Source: Akkermansiaceae bacterium
GTDB lineage: Bacteria > Verrucomicrobiota > Verrucomicrobiia > Verrucomicrobiales > Akkermansiaceae
DNA: 45,103 nt
Direction of reading: 5' to 3'
NCBI GenBank assembly: GCA_025457665.1
Contig: JALOTY010000024.1
Location: 1 to 45,103 of the forward strand
This document shows positions 26,383 through 35,600 of this stretch, piece by piece (positions within the stretch are counted from its first letter, which is position 1; the number at the start of each line of letters is the position of its first letter). Position numbers and translations under genes: made by a program. The notes beneath the pieces were generated by a model. The model had not been told where the DNA came from, did not search any database, and saw only the letters and a list, made by a program, of their open reading frames with translations.

Positions 26383-27759
26383 ATGGAGCGTGCGCAGGAA
26401 CAGATCATACTTATTGTGGACCAGGATCATGATTTCCTGGAATGGGCCACAAAACACCTCTCCGCCGAGGGGCTGAAAATCCTGCGCTGCGATCAGGCGG
26501 ACAATGCCGCCAAAGTGGTGGCGAAGACCAAGGTGGATCTGTTGATCGCCGACTTGCAGCTTCAGCCCTTCGATGGCCTTGAACTCCTCGCCCGCACCCG
26601 CCAGGCATCGCCGGAAACGCTCGTCATCCTGACCGCCGCTTTCCCGAACACCGGACAGGTGATCGAAGCCACCCAGCAAGGTGCCCACGATGTTCTTCGC
26701 AAAGAAGCCTTGCCCTTCGAACTCCGCCCGGTGGTGGAAAGCGCCCTCCAAACGGCCGAAGACCGCCGCATCGCCGCCCCGCCCGAAAGCGTCGGCCCCG
26801 CCCCGGATGGGCGGGTGAAAATCATCGGCGTTTCCCGCGTGCTGCAGGATGTTTTCAAAATCGTCGGCCGCGTCGCCCGCTCGGACGCGCCAGTCCTCGT
26901 CACCGGGGAATCCGGCACTGGCAAGGAACTCGTCGCCAAGGCGGTTCACGAATACTCACCGCGCCGCCAAAAGGATTTCCTCGCGATCAACTGCGGCGCC
27001 ATCCCGGAAAACCTCCTCGAATCCGAACTCTTCGGCCACGAAAAGGGTGCCTTCACGGGAGCCATCGCCAAACGTGCCGGACGCTTCGAGCAGGCCGATG
27101 GCGGCACGCTTTTCCTCGATGAAATCGGCGAAATGCCGCTCTCCGTCCAGGTCAAGCTCCTCCGCGTCCTTCAGGATGGAACCTTTTCCCGCGTCGGTTC
27201 GAATGAAACCCAGACTGCGGACGCCCGCATCGTCGCTGCGACCAACCGCAATCTTGCCGAGGAAGTCGCCGCCGGCCGTTTCCGCGAAGACCTTTATTAC
27301 CGGCTGAACGTCGTCGAAGTCCGCCTTCCGCCGCTCCGTGAAAGACCGGAGGACATTCCGCCCCTGGCCGAGTATTTCCTCCAGCGCATCACCCGCAAGA
27401 ACGGCATGGCCCAGGTCCGGCTCTCTGCCGAGGCCATCCAGCTCCTTCAGTCCCACCGCTGGCCGGGAAATGTCCGGGAACTGGAAAATACCATCGCCCG
27501 CGCCTGTGCTCTCGCTTCGTCCACCGTCCTGCTCGCTTCCGATATCCCCCTCGCGGCCGCTCCGGATCAATCCGGCGGCATCCGCCGGGCGGTCGATGCC
27601 CTGATCTCCGCGATGCCTGCCAGCGCTGGCGGTGCGTGGGTGCTGCGGGAAATCGCATCCCGGCTCATCGAGCTTCATCAGGGAGACCTGAAAAATGCCG
27701 CACTTGCCCTCGGCATCACGACGGCGGAGCTGAAAAAATGGCATTCCGGAAACTCCTGA
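26383..27759 (+). CDS. NtrC-family sigma-54-dependent response regulator
   Basis: A 458-residue transcription activator. The receiver domain (6-125) has Asp57 in LLIADLQL. The AAA+ domain (about 146-385) has Walker A GESGTGKE (175-182), the sigma-54-contacting loop GAFTGA (222-227), Walker [13 protein letters not shown], and an arginine-finger region [13 protein letters not shown]. The C-terminal 60 residues end [23 protein letters not shown], which holds one helix-turn-helix-like segment but departs from the usual Fis-type end. No histidine kinase is adjacent. The ATG at 26383 follows a 140-base gap after uppS in which I see no gene. Target promoters unknown. Confidence 0.93.
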   Translation: MERAQEQIILIVDQDHDFLEWATKHLSAEGLKILRCDQADNAAKVVAKTKVDLLIADLQLQPFDGLELLARTRQASPETLVILTAAFPNTGQVIEATQQGAHDVLRKEALPFELRPVVESALQTAEDRRIAAPPESVGPAPDGRVKIIGVSRVLQDVFKIVGRVARSDAPVLVTGESGTGKELVAKAVHEYSPRRQKDFLAINCGAIPENLLESELFGHEKGAFTGAIAKRAGRFEQADGGTLFLDEIGEMPLSVQVKLLRVLQDGTFSRVGSNETQTADARIVAATNRNLAEEVAAGRFREDLYYRLNVVEVRLPPLRERPEDIPPLAEYFLQRITRKNGMAQVRLSAEAIQLLQSHRWPGNVRELENTIARACALASSTVLLASDIPLAAAPDQSGGIRRAVDALISAMPASAGGAWVLREIASRLIELHQGDLKNAALALGITTAELKKWHSGNS

Positions 27760-27807
27760 GCCGTCCGCGAAGTTGCCATCCGGCCCTCTCTCCGCCAAGC
27801 TTCCTCC

Positions 27808-30426
27808 ATGCCGCGACGCCTTTCTTTCCTCGCCGCCCTCCTCGCCGTGGAGGTCGCCGTCGCCGCGCCCCTGGATGAAATCCCCGCTTACAAGCAGGGG
27901 ATCGATGCCCTTTCCGACCACCTCTGGGATCTTGCCGCACGGCGTTTCGAAGAGGCCATGAAGACCCCGGAGTTGGCTGACAAAGATCGCCAGACCCTCC
28001 TGCTCCGCCTCGCTGAATCCCGCATCCGCGCCGGACAGCCGGACTCCGCCGACCTCGCCCTGAGCCACGAGTTGCTCAAAGAGCACCCCGCGCAGCCTTT
28101 CTGGAAAGCCCAGAGCCTGCTCGCCCGCGGCCGCCTGGGGGAGGCTCTGGAAATCCTCAAGAAGCTCCCCGACTCCGGGCCCCATCCCATCGAGGCCCTC
28201 CTGACCCAAGCCCGGGTCCAAAGGGCCATCGGAGATCGCGAAGGAGCACTGGCGACCCTGGATCGACTCATCCGCCTGCCCAAAGCCCCCGATTCCGCGA
28301 GGATCCTTCGGGCGAATTTCCTTTTTGCCGATGGCCTTCCGGAAAAGGCCATTGAAGCCTGCCCCGACCCCACGCGCCTTCCCGCCGCCCAGGCAAATCA
28401 AGTCCGCCTTCTCCGTGCCCGCTGCCTGTTGGCCCTGGATCAGCCCGATTCCGCCCTGCCCCTCCTGCAGCGCCTCGTCGGCGATCCCGATGATCCCCTC
28501 GCCGCCCAAAACCAGACCTTGCGGGATCATCACCAGGCGATCATCGATCTCGCCCGTGCCCGACTTGCCCTCGGCAAACGCCAGGAAGCGGCCGATGGCC
28601 TGCTGCCATTCCTTCCCAAGAACCCCAAGTCTCCGCTGCTCGACGAAGCCTTCAGCGTTCTTGTTTCCTGTCTGCCAGAGGTCCCTGCTCCCAATGACCC
28701 CATCCTCACCCGCCTGCGCGAGTGGACTCCGCCCCCACCCGTCCCGCAGCCGCCGCTCCTCATTCGGCCGGATGCTTCCGCCGCTGCCGCCTGGCCTGGA
28801 GAAAATCCGCTCGCCGATCCCCTCGCGCCCGAAGCTTTGTTTCATCTCGCCCTTACCAGCCGGCGTCTCGATTTGCCGGATGCGGTCAATACCTCGCGCC
28901 GTCTGCTCTCCCGCCTTCGCCTTGAGTTTCCCCATCACCCATTGGTCGGCCCGTCCCTGCTGGAACTCGGCCGCTGGGAACTGGAAGCCGGTCGCAAGGA
29001 TCGCGCCACGGCTTGCTTCGATGCCATCAGCCGTCTGGGGGATTCCTCGCCACCGGAACTTCGTGCCCAGGCCCTCGCCATGGAAGCCACCGCACGATTT
29101 CAGGATGGCGATTTCGATGCCGCTGCGCGCCTCTTCGATGATTCCGCGGATCTCTTAGAAGACGACCGACGTCGCGATGCCCGCCTCAATGCTGCCAGCG
29201 CCTTGCTTGCTGCGGATGATCGCAGCGGTTTCGCGAAACTTGCCGAATCCGCCGGGGCCGACTCTGAACTCCAAGCCGATCTGGCACTGGAACGGGCTCT
29301 CTATCTCGCTTCCCAGCACAGTCCGGACGCCTTGGCGGATCTTATCGATTTCACCCTTCAGCACCCCGAGCATCCCCGCCTTGCCGAAGCTCGCTTGCAG
29401 GCGGTCCTGACGGCGCTCGATGGCCCCCAGCCCGACCTTGAGCAGGCCACGGCTCAATTCGATGCCATTTCCCCGGAACAAAGGTCCCAGCTCAATCCCC
29501 CGATCCTCGCCCTCGCCGAGGTCCGGCTTTTGGGCCATTCGGGACGCTGGACGGAGGCGGCCAGCCGTGCCGCCGATTTCATTGCCGCCTTCCCGGAAGA
29601 CCCTCTGCTCCCTCTCCTGACCTACGAGCGTGGCAAGGCTCTTTTCCGCAACAAGGATTTCAATGATGCCGGCATCGCTCTGAAGTCCCTGGCTCAAAAC
29701 TGGCCGGATTCCCCGCATGCCCCGGCCGCCCTCTTCCTCGCGGCCCGCGCCGCCGCCAGCGGTGCCACACCCCAGGCGAAGAAAGAAAGCATCGAACTCT
29801 TCCGCAAGCTGCTCGATCGCCAGTCGCCTTTCCGTGACATCTCACGGATCGAAATCTCCAATCTCCTGATCAGTCTTGCAGAACTCGATGAGGCCATTGC
29901 CATTCTCGATCCCTGGTTCAAGGAAATGCGGGCGGATGACGCCCTGCTGGCCCACGTCGGTCTCCTTCTGGGCGATGCCCTCTATGCCCGGGCGGAAGGC
30001 GATGGGAAACTGCTTCAGAGAGTGATCGACGTTCAGGACCGCCTGCTCAAAACCCTCCCGCCGGATTCGCCGTTTCGGGCCCGGATCCTTTACAAAAAAG
30101 GCCGGGCGCTTGAGGGCTTCAAGACCACCGCGGCCGAAGACGAGGCACTCATGGCCTACCTCGACGTCGTGCAGGCAGCAGCCGGAAAAACCAAGGCAGA
30201 CTGGGAATCCATCGAACTTTGCGGTTTCGCCGCCCTCCAAATCTACGGCAATCGCGAGGAGTGGCTGACCGCCAAGAAACTCGCCGAGCGCATCGCCTCA
30301 CTCAATGGCCCGAGAGCGGCCGATGCGGCGAAGCGCGCCAAGGCGATTGGCCAGGAGCAAATGCTTTGGGACGAGGAATCCGAATTGCCGGAGGCACCAC
30401 CCGAGCCGGAATCCAGCTCGGATTGA
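27808..30426 (+). CDS. secreted tetratricopeptide-repeat protein
   Basis: An 872-residue exported protein. The signal peptide runs to about residue 20 (VAVAA-PLDE). The rest is almost entirely helix pairs with TPR spacing: for example YKQGIDALSDHLWDLAARRFEEA, AQSLLARGRLGEALEILKKL and VRLLRARCLLALDQPDSALPL. It ends in an acidic, Pro-rich tail (ELPEAPPEPESSSD). There is no enzymatic motif. Such proteins usually scaffold envelope complexes or help outer-membrane assembly and secretion, so a periplasmic scaffold is inferred. It begins 48 bases after the NtrC-type regulator stop and may be co-transcribed with it. Confidence 0.85.
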   Translation: MPRRLSFLAALLAVEVAVAAPLDEIPAYKQGIDALSDHLWDLAARRFEEAMKTPELADKDRQTLLLRLAESRIRAGQPDSADLALSHELLKEHPAQPFWKAQSLLARGRLGEALEILKKLPDSGPHPIEALLTQARVQRAIGDREGALATLDRLIRLPKAPDSARILRANFLFADGLPEKAIEACPDPTRLPAAQANQVRLLRARCLLALDQPDSALPLLQRLVGDPDDPLAAQNQTLRDHHQAIIDLARARLALGKRQEAADGLLPFLPKNPKSPLLDEAFSVLVSCLPEVPAPNDPILTRLREWTPPPPVPQPPLLIRPDASAAAAWPGENPLADPLAPEALFHLALTSRRLDLPDAVNTSRRLLSRLRLEFPHHPLVGPSLLELGRWELEAGRKDRATACFDAISRLGDSSPPELRAQALAMEATARFQDGDFDAAARLFDDSADLLEDDRRRDARLNAASALLAADDRSGFAKLAESAGADSELQADLALERALYLASQHSPDALADLIDFTLQHPEHPRLAEARLQAVLTALDGPQPDLEQATAQFDAISPEQRSQLNPPILALAEVRLLGHSGRWTEAASRAADFIAAFPEDPLLPLLTYERGKALFRNKDFNDAGIALKSLAQNWPDSPHAPAALFLAARAAASGATPQAKKESIELFRKLLDRQSPFRDISRIEISNLLISLAELDEAIAILDPWFKEMRADDALLAHVGLLLGDALYARAEGDGKLLQRVIDVQDRLLKTLPPDSPFRARILYKKGRALEGFKTTAAEDEALMAYLDVVQAAAGKTKADWESIELCGFAALQIYGNREEWLTAKKLAERIASLNGPRAADAAKRAKAIGQEQMLWDEESELPEAPPEPESSSD

Positions 30427-30456
30427 CGACGTGCACCCCGGCAGGGGAAAGCCGCT

Positions 30457-30681
30457 TCAAGCGGCGATCTCGTAGTGCTCGGCGATCTGGCGGAAGATCC
30501 GGTCGCGACGTTCGCGAGCTTGATCGACATCCCGGGTTTTCAGGGAAAAACGAAGCCTCTCGGCCGTCGCATCGGGCTTGTGAACCGTCAGGTGACACCA
30601 CCAGACTCCCCGATTGTTCCAAAGATGATGATTCGGATTGTCCTGATTGACGCGGAGGGCGAGCTTCGCTTTGCGTTTCAT
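30457..30681 (-). CDS. small protein resembling a phage-integrase Arm-type DNA-binding domain
   Basis: From ATG 30681 this is 74 residues (MKRKAKLALRVNQDNPNHHL and onward); a TTG at 30729 would give 90. The core, RGVWWCHLTVHKPDATAERLRFSLKTRDVDQARERRDRIFRQI, has the order of the N-terminal Arm-binding domain of tyrosine recombinases: a three-strand sheet with a WxxxxT turn, then SLKTRDVDQARERRD as the helix. No catalytic recombinase domain follows; the gene stops after EIAA. It could be a stand-alone DNA-binding regulator or an integrase remnant. A consensus AAGGAG at 30721-30716 precedes an ATG (30709) in a different frame, so the start, or a one-base frameshift, needs care. Confidence 0.55.
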   Translation of the reverse strand: MKRKAKLALRVNQDNPNHHLWNNRGVWWCHLTVHKPDATAERLRFSLKTRDVDQARERRDRIFRQIAEHYEIAA

Positions 30682-30732
30682 GAGTTTTACGACTGTCTCG
30701 GGATTCCATGAAGCGCTCCTTATCGGCAAAAA

Positions 30733-30826
30733 CTGACAAAGCGCGCTGACAGCCCGATTGGAAGTGATCAGAGCTGTCAGACAAGTTTATTTGCGTCGAA
30801 ATCAGGCTTTTCTGACGAAATTGTCG
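30733..30826. promoter_or_regulatory. cluster of CTGACA-type repeats upstream of the Arm-like small gene
   Basis: The word CTGAC(A/G) occurs at 30733-30738, 30746-30753 (CTGACAGC), inverted at 30773-30780 (GCTGTCAG), and again at 30812-30817 (CTGACG), with TTGTCG at 30821-30826. The pair GCTGACAGC / AGCTGTCAG forms an inverted repeat with an 18-base spacer. The region lies between two minus-strand genes, upstream of the small DNA-binding protein, and is locally AT-rich. An operator array, perhaps for self-regulation, is the likeliest reading. Confidence 0.4.
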
Positions 30827-30857
30827 AAAACGCACACAGAATCCGGCGCGATTTTCC

Positions 30858-32327
30858 TCAGGCCGATGGCAATGCCTCAGCGAAGATGGATTCGATGAGC
30901 GGGTAGTCCTCCTGACCGCAGGAAATCCGCAACAAATGGTCGGGAACACCGCAACCGGCCGCCCAATCCCGCTCATGATAGTGGGCCAGCATCACGTAGG
31001 GACAGCCCAGAGTGAATGGCGTCCCGAAGCTCGGACCCTTGCTGATTTTCAGGGCATCGAAGACCTTGGCCACCTTCTTCGGCTGCCGCAGGGTGAAGGA
31101 CAGCAGACCACCGAAGCCACCGCCCGGTGCCATGATCTCCCGGTAGCGCTGGGTGTTGGTCAGACTGGGGTGCCAGACCTGATCCACAGCGGGATGGTCG
31201 GCGAGATAGGCCGCAAGCTTGCTGCCGGACTCATTGGGCCGGGCCATGCGGGCCGGGAAACCCTTGAGGTTCTCCAGCATCACCTGGGCATCACCCACGT
31301 AGAGCGGTGCCGTTTCCGCGGACTCTCTCGCCAAGGCGGGACAGAAATCCCCCGAAAAGGCTGAATCCTCACGCACCACCGCCATGCCACCCATCACATC
31401 CCCTTCGCCCGATAGCCATTTCGTGAGACTGCAAGTGACCACGTCGGCAAAGGCGAGCGCCCGCACATTGAAGGGGCCTGCCGAAGAGTCATCGATCACC
31501 AGCGGCGTCCCTCCCTTCCGGCAGGCTTCAGCCACTGCCGGGATATCCGCACAGCGCAGCAAGGGATTGCTCGGAACCTCGGTGAAAACCGCCGCGAACT
31601 CACCCGACCCGATGCGCTGGAGGGCGATATCGAAGGACTCTCCCTCGCACTCATTCAAGAACACCACGCCATTGCCAAAGTGCTCCTGCACCTTCAAGGC
31701 GTCCACATAGGGAAACTCGAGCTGCAGGGTCTTTTTTCCCGCAGCCACCCCCGGAAGCGCCCGCATCACGGCCGTGATGGCGGACATCCCGCTGCTAAAG
31801 ATCGAAATCATCTCGGCCTTGGTCTGATAGATGCCGGCCAAGCGCCGCTTGAGAAGGTGCTCCTTGCTCCCGCTTTTCACCTTGCCCGACAACCAATCCT
31901 CCGCCTGTCGACTGCTGATCAGTTCCCCGGTGAACCTCTGGTAATCCTTCGCCAAAGGTGCCGCTGCTGCGGGAAGCACGATCGCTTGAAAGCCCTCAAA
32001 GCTGACCGCCCGGGCCGCCCCGCCCCAGCGCTTTTCGATCCACCTTTGGGCACGGTTCGCCGCACCCTTTGTGGCAAACAGCCAGACCGATTCCCCTTCC
32101 CGACCAATTTCCGCCGCCGCCATGGCCGTCAATCTCGCGACCCAGGAATTTCGGAAAAACCGCGGATATCCTGCGCGCAGACGTCCCATCACCTTGTCCC
32201 GACCCTCTTCGTAGCCCACCACGGAGTTCCACGTAGGCAAACAAACCGAGCAGGCGTGAGGGGAATCCGGCAAAGGAACGCCCAGGTCATCGATACCCCA
32301 TGCGGGCGATGTGACGAAGTTCCTCAT
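30858..32327 (-). CDS. PLP-dependent trans-sulfuration enzyme, cystathionine gamma-synthase-like with N-terminal extension
   Basis: A 489-residue Cys/Met-metabolism PLP enzyme. The catalytic half (about 130-489) has the PLP-binding Lys303 in TCSLTKWLSGEGDVMGG, Asp279/Asp280 in VIDDSSAG near the pyridine nitrogen, and SSGMSAITAVMRA earlier. The N-terminal 130 residues begin FVTSPAWGIDDLGVPLPDSPHACSVCLPTW...GYEEGRDKVMGRLRAGYPRFF, a segment I associate with the fungal-type cystathionine gamma-synthases rather than with short bacterial MetB. The likely reaction joins cysteine to an activated homoserine ester to give cystathionine; this is inferred. It stands alone behind a long, GC-rich leader. 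Confidence 0.82.
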   Translation of the reverse strand: MRNFVTSPAWGIDDLGVPLPDSPHACSVCLPTWNSVVGYEEGRDKVMGRLRAGYPRFFRNSWVARLTAMAAAEIGREGESVWLFATKGAANRAQRWIEKRWGGAARAVSFEGFQAIVLPAAAAPLAKDYQRFTGELISSRQAEDWLSGKVKSGSKEHLLKRRLAGIYQTKAEMISIFSSGMSAITAVMRALPGVAAGKKTLQLEFPYVDALKVQEHFGNGVVFLNECEGESFDIALQRIGSGEFAAVFTEVPSNPLLRCADIPAVAEACRKGGTPLVIDDSSAGPFNVRALAFADVVTCSLTKWLSGEGDVMGGMAVVREDSAFSGDFCPALARESAETAPLYVGDAQVMLENLKGFPARMARPNESGSKLAAYLADHPAVDQVWHPSLTNTQRYREIMAPGGGFGGLLSFTLRQPKKVAKVFDALKISKGPSFGTPFTLGCPYVMLAHYHERDWAAGCGVPDHLLRISCGQEDYPLIESIFAEALPSA

Positions 32328-32552
32328 GCGGCCCCCTGAATGACCCGGAATTCAGCTTCCGGGCAAGCGGGAATTGCATGGGTCTCCCCCCAACTTCAGC
32401 CATCCCCCGGCCATGATGAGAACACACCCCGGCCCTTCCGCCTCCTGCAAGGGTTCCGGGCTTCAAAAACCCGGGCGCCGCCGTTCTCAATCCGAGACAG
32501 ACCAACGGCGATTTCATTGTTTTTCGGCATGAAAATCGGTTTTACCCGTTAA
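32328..32552 (-). promoter_or_regulatory. long structured leader of the cystathionine gamma-synthase-like gene
   Basis: No protein-like frame is seen in this leader. On the minus strand a perfect 7-base hairpin, CCCGGAA / TTCCGGG (32344-32363, hexaloop), ends 16 bases before the ATG. A second one, CCGGG / CCCGG (32456-32474), lies further upstream. The region does not match the consensus cores I know for SAM-I, SAM-II or SAH riboswitches. A methionine- or SAM-related regulatory RNA is possible but unproven. Confidence 0.35.
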
Positions 32553-32590
32553 ATCAGGTGTAGTGTGAACTTTTTGTATTCACATCTGAT
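32553..32590. promoter_or_regulatory. imperfect dyad upstream of the giant pseudopilin gene
   Basis: An AT-rich imperfect palindrome. The outer arms are ATCAG (32553-32557) and CTGAT (32586-32590), and the inner arms TGTGAA (32564-32569) and TTCACA (32579-32584) flank TTTTTG. It lies between the divergent PLP-enzyme and pseudopilin genes. It could be an operator serving either, and TGTGA/TCACA arms recall CRP/FNR-type sites although the spacing is not canonical. Confidence 0.4.
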
Positions 32591-32624
32591 GTCAGACCCA
32601 TACAATTCCTCAAAATCCCGGCGC

Positions 32625-35600
32625 ATGAATGTGAAAGTCTTCCAACGATCCCGGCCCCTGGCAAAAAATGGGTTCGCTCTTGTGATCACCATCAGCCTGA
32701 TGGTCCTCCTCGCCATGTTGGCCGTCGCCCTGCTCTCCCTGTCCAGTGTTGCCATCCGATCGAGTGGAAATGGCAATGCCATGCAAGAAGCCCGCGCGAA
32801 TGCCCGCTTGGCGCTCGATCTGGCGATTGGCGATTTGCAGAAAGCCATGGGTCCGGATCAGAGAGTCAGTGCTCCCGGGCAGTTCGTGGATCCTAATGCC
32901 CCTCTCGGGCTGACCGGGGTTTGGCAAAGCCACGAACCCAGCCCCTCGGAACCTTCGGTTACCCCATCCAACCGCTTCTACCGTTGGCTGGTTTCCGCCT
33001 CAGACACTTCGACCCTCACCCGTGGCTCTGCGATCCCCTCGACTTCCGCTTCCGGGGTCACCTTGATCGGTTCCTCGTCGCTCGGGGGTTCGAATGATCC
33101 CACCAAACTCTTCCGGGCACCGAAGGTGACCCTGACGAATGACAAAAACGCCGTCAGCGGAGGAATCGCCTACGGGGTCTTCGATGAAAGCACCAAAGCC
33201 CGCCTGAATATCGAACCCGAGCGGACCGGTTCTTCGTCCTCGGATGCCATGGCCGCGCTCGGCGAGGCACGGCGTTTCGGCATGGAGGCCGTGAGTGATT
33301 TCGAAAGATCCAGCATCAAGTGGAGCGATGCGGATGGACAGGCGAAGATCAGCACCCTGGATTCCACTTTGCTTCGGGATCGAAATCTGCCGATCGGAGA
33401 ACTCAGCCACGACGTCACCGTCTGGTCCCGGGGTCTCCTCACCGATACCGCTCGCGGCGGACTTCGCGGGGATCTGAGCACGCTTTTCGAGGTGGCACTT
33501 CCCACCACTGCATCCACAGGCCCGTCCCTGAACCAGACTCTCTACTATGATCCTAGTGCTCCAGGAACCGTGGCACGCGCGGCAGCGAACCCCACATGGG
33601 GAGTCTTGAGCGGTTTCTCCACTCTCTATCGCAGCGTCGTTCGCGACAACACCGGCGATTTCAAGGTCAATGCCACCCTTCCCCGCACCTTTGTCCCCTA
33701 CCGTGATCGCGGCGGACGCATCACTCCCAACATCACCACGCTCAATGGCACGATCCTCATGCCGGTGGTCTCCAAGGTGGAAATGCAGTTTTCCGTCCTC
33801 ACCCGCCGCCCTCACGGTGGCTGGCCCGCGAGCATTCAAACCACCACGGGAAGCTCGGATTACAAGACGATGGTGCACCTGATCTATTCGCCGGTGGTCA
33901 CCGTTTACAATCCCTACAATGTCCCCTTGGAGTTTCCGAATTTGCGCATCCGTTTCGCGAATGTCCCCATCGGCTTCCAGTTCGAGGTCAATGGCCAGAA
34001 CGTGACCACGGGATACACTCCTCTCAATCAGATGTATGTCTCGCTTGAAGGGAACTCCAACACCAAAAAGGAATTCTTCCTCAAGCTCGTTCCGCAACTC
34101 AGCGGGTCGACCAGTCTATCGCAATCGATCACTCTCCAACCGGGCGAAAGCCGGGTCTTCGGCACCCCGGTCCCGCCGAACTGGAGTTGGGCCAAGGATC
34201 GCCCGGGCGATGGCAACACGATGTTCGATTGGCGCAGTGACAAGACCTCGCAAGCCAATCCTTTCGAGCTTGCCGCCGGTTGGCCCGGATCCGGTGCCGG
34301 GTTCGATATCGACTGGCTCGTCCCCCGCCCTCTCAAGTCCCCGGCGGCCAAGATGGACGGCGTCCTTCCCTTGAAGGAATCCGACCAATTGAACGTCCGC
34401 TTTCTCCCTCTGGCTTCCGATGCCGCAGGAAACGAGTTCACGGCCACCGTCGATCTCGATATCGGCCGCGGACGTTACTCCCCGGCATCCGTGATCCAAT
34501 TGACCTACAATGGCACATCAGGTCTCACGGATCTCCTCACCAAGCGCCAGCAACGCGATGTGACTTTCCCGGCATCTCTTGTCGCGCCGGTCCTCCCTTC
34601 CCAGATTTTCGAAGAGGACACGACCGAAATCAAAGACTACGCCCGAGCCAAGCCCTTTGCCATTTTCAGCTTCTACAATAAGACCGCCATCGATGGTGGA
34701 TCCGCTGCGAGACCGGGCACCGTCAATCCCCCCACGGATCTCATCAGTGTCATCGACTCCCGCCGCGATCACCCGGCCATCCATTCCACCGAGTTCGCCA
34801 TGCTGCCGATCCGGAATGCAGGTGCAGGAAACACCGGCGCCATCGAAATCGATGACCGGGATCGGGGTTACTCGACCACCGGAAACACCGCTCGCAGCGG
34901 CATCCGGGCGGCACCGCTTTATGAAATCCCGCTGATTCCGCCGCAATCGATCGCTCAAATCCGCCACGCCAATCTCGCCGGTTCAGGGCATTTCCCGCGC
35001 TTCACCTACACCGCCGGGGAATCCTGGGCGCATCCTTTGATCGATGGCGGCCAAGTGGTCATCAATGGTGCCAAGGGCTATCCCTATCTCGATCACAGCT
35101 GGTTGGCGAATTCGACGCTGTGGGACAGTTGGTTTTATTCCACGCTTTGCAGCTACAATGGGCCTGCTTTCGTCGGCAACACCGCCCGCAGTCGGGATCA
35201 AGTCGTCGGAGACTTCCTCAGTGGCAGTCGGCCGCTGCTCAACCAGCGCTTGAGCCCGCGAATCACCGGCAGCATCCAAAGCACCACCTCAAATCTCGCC
35301 GCCGGCATCGAAGGAGCCAGAAAGGCTGCCGCGCACCTGTGGGTTGAGGGTCCGTTCAATGTGAATTCGCTTTCGGTCGAGGCTTGGAAATCCATTCTCG
35401 CCAGCCTGAACGGAAGCACTCTCACGGTCCTCGATCCCTTGGCAGTGGGCAGTGGCATGGGCGTTCATACGGCCAGCTCCCCGCTTCCCCGGACCCGACG
35501 CAGCACCGGACCTCCCATCGGAACCGGCAGCAATCGCGAGCAACGCTGGAGGGGTTTCCGCTCGCTCACCGATGGCGAGGTGGATGCCCTGGCGGAAAGC

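Noticed and set aside
26956..28938. A 660-codon minus-strand frame opposite the NtrC-type and TPR genes
   Set aside because: Both plus-strand genes have recognisable domains throughout; the antisense product is Gly/Arg-rich with no motif.
30302..30709. 136-codon minus-strand frame behind the perfect AAGGAG
   Set aside because: The composition is Ser/Arg/Pro-rich without structure, and it runs into the TPR gene on the other strand; kept only as a note about the start of the Arm-like gene.
32287..32517. Possible upstream ORF in the leader of the PLP enzyme
   Set aside because: The translation is not protein-like and the region is better explained as a structured leader.
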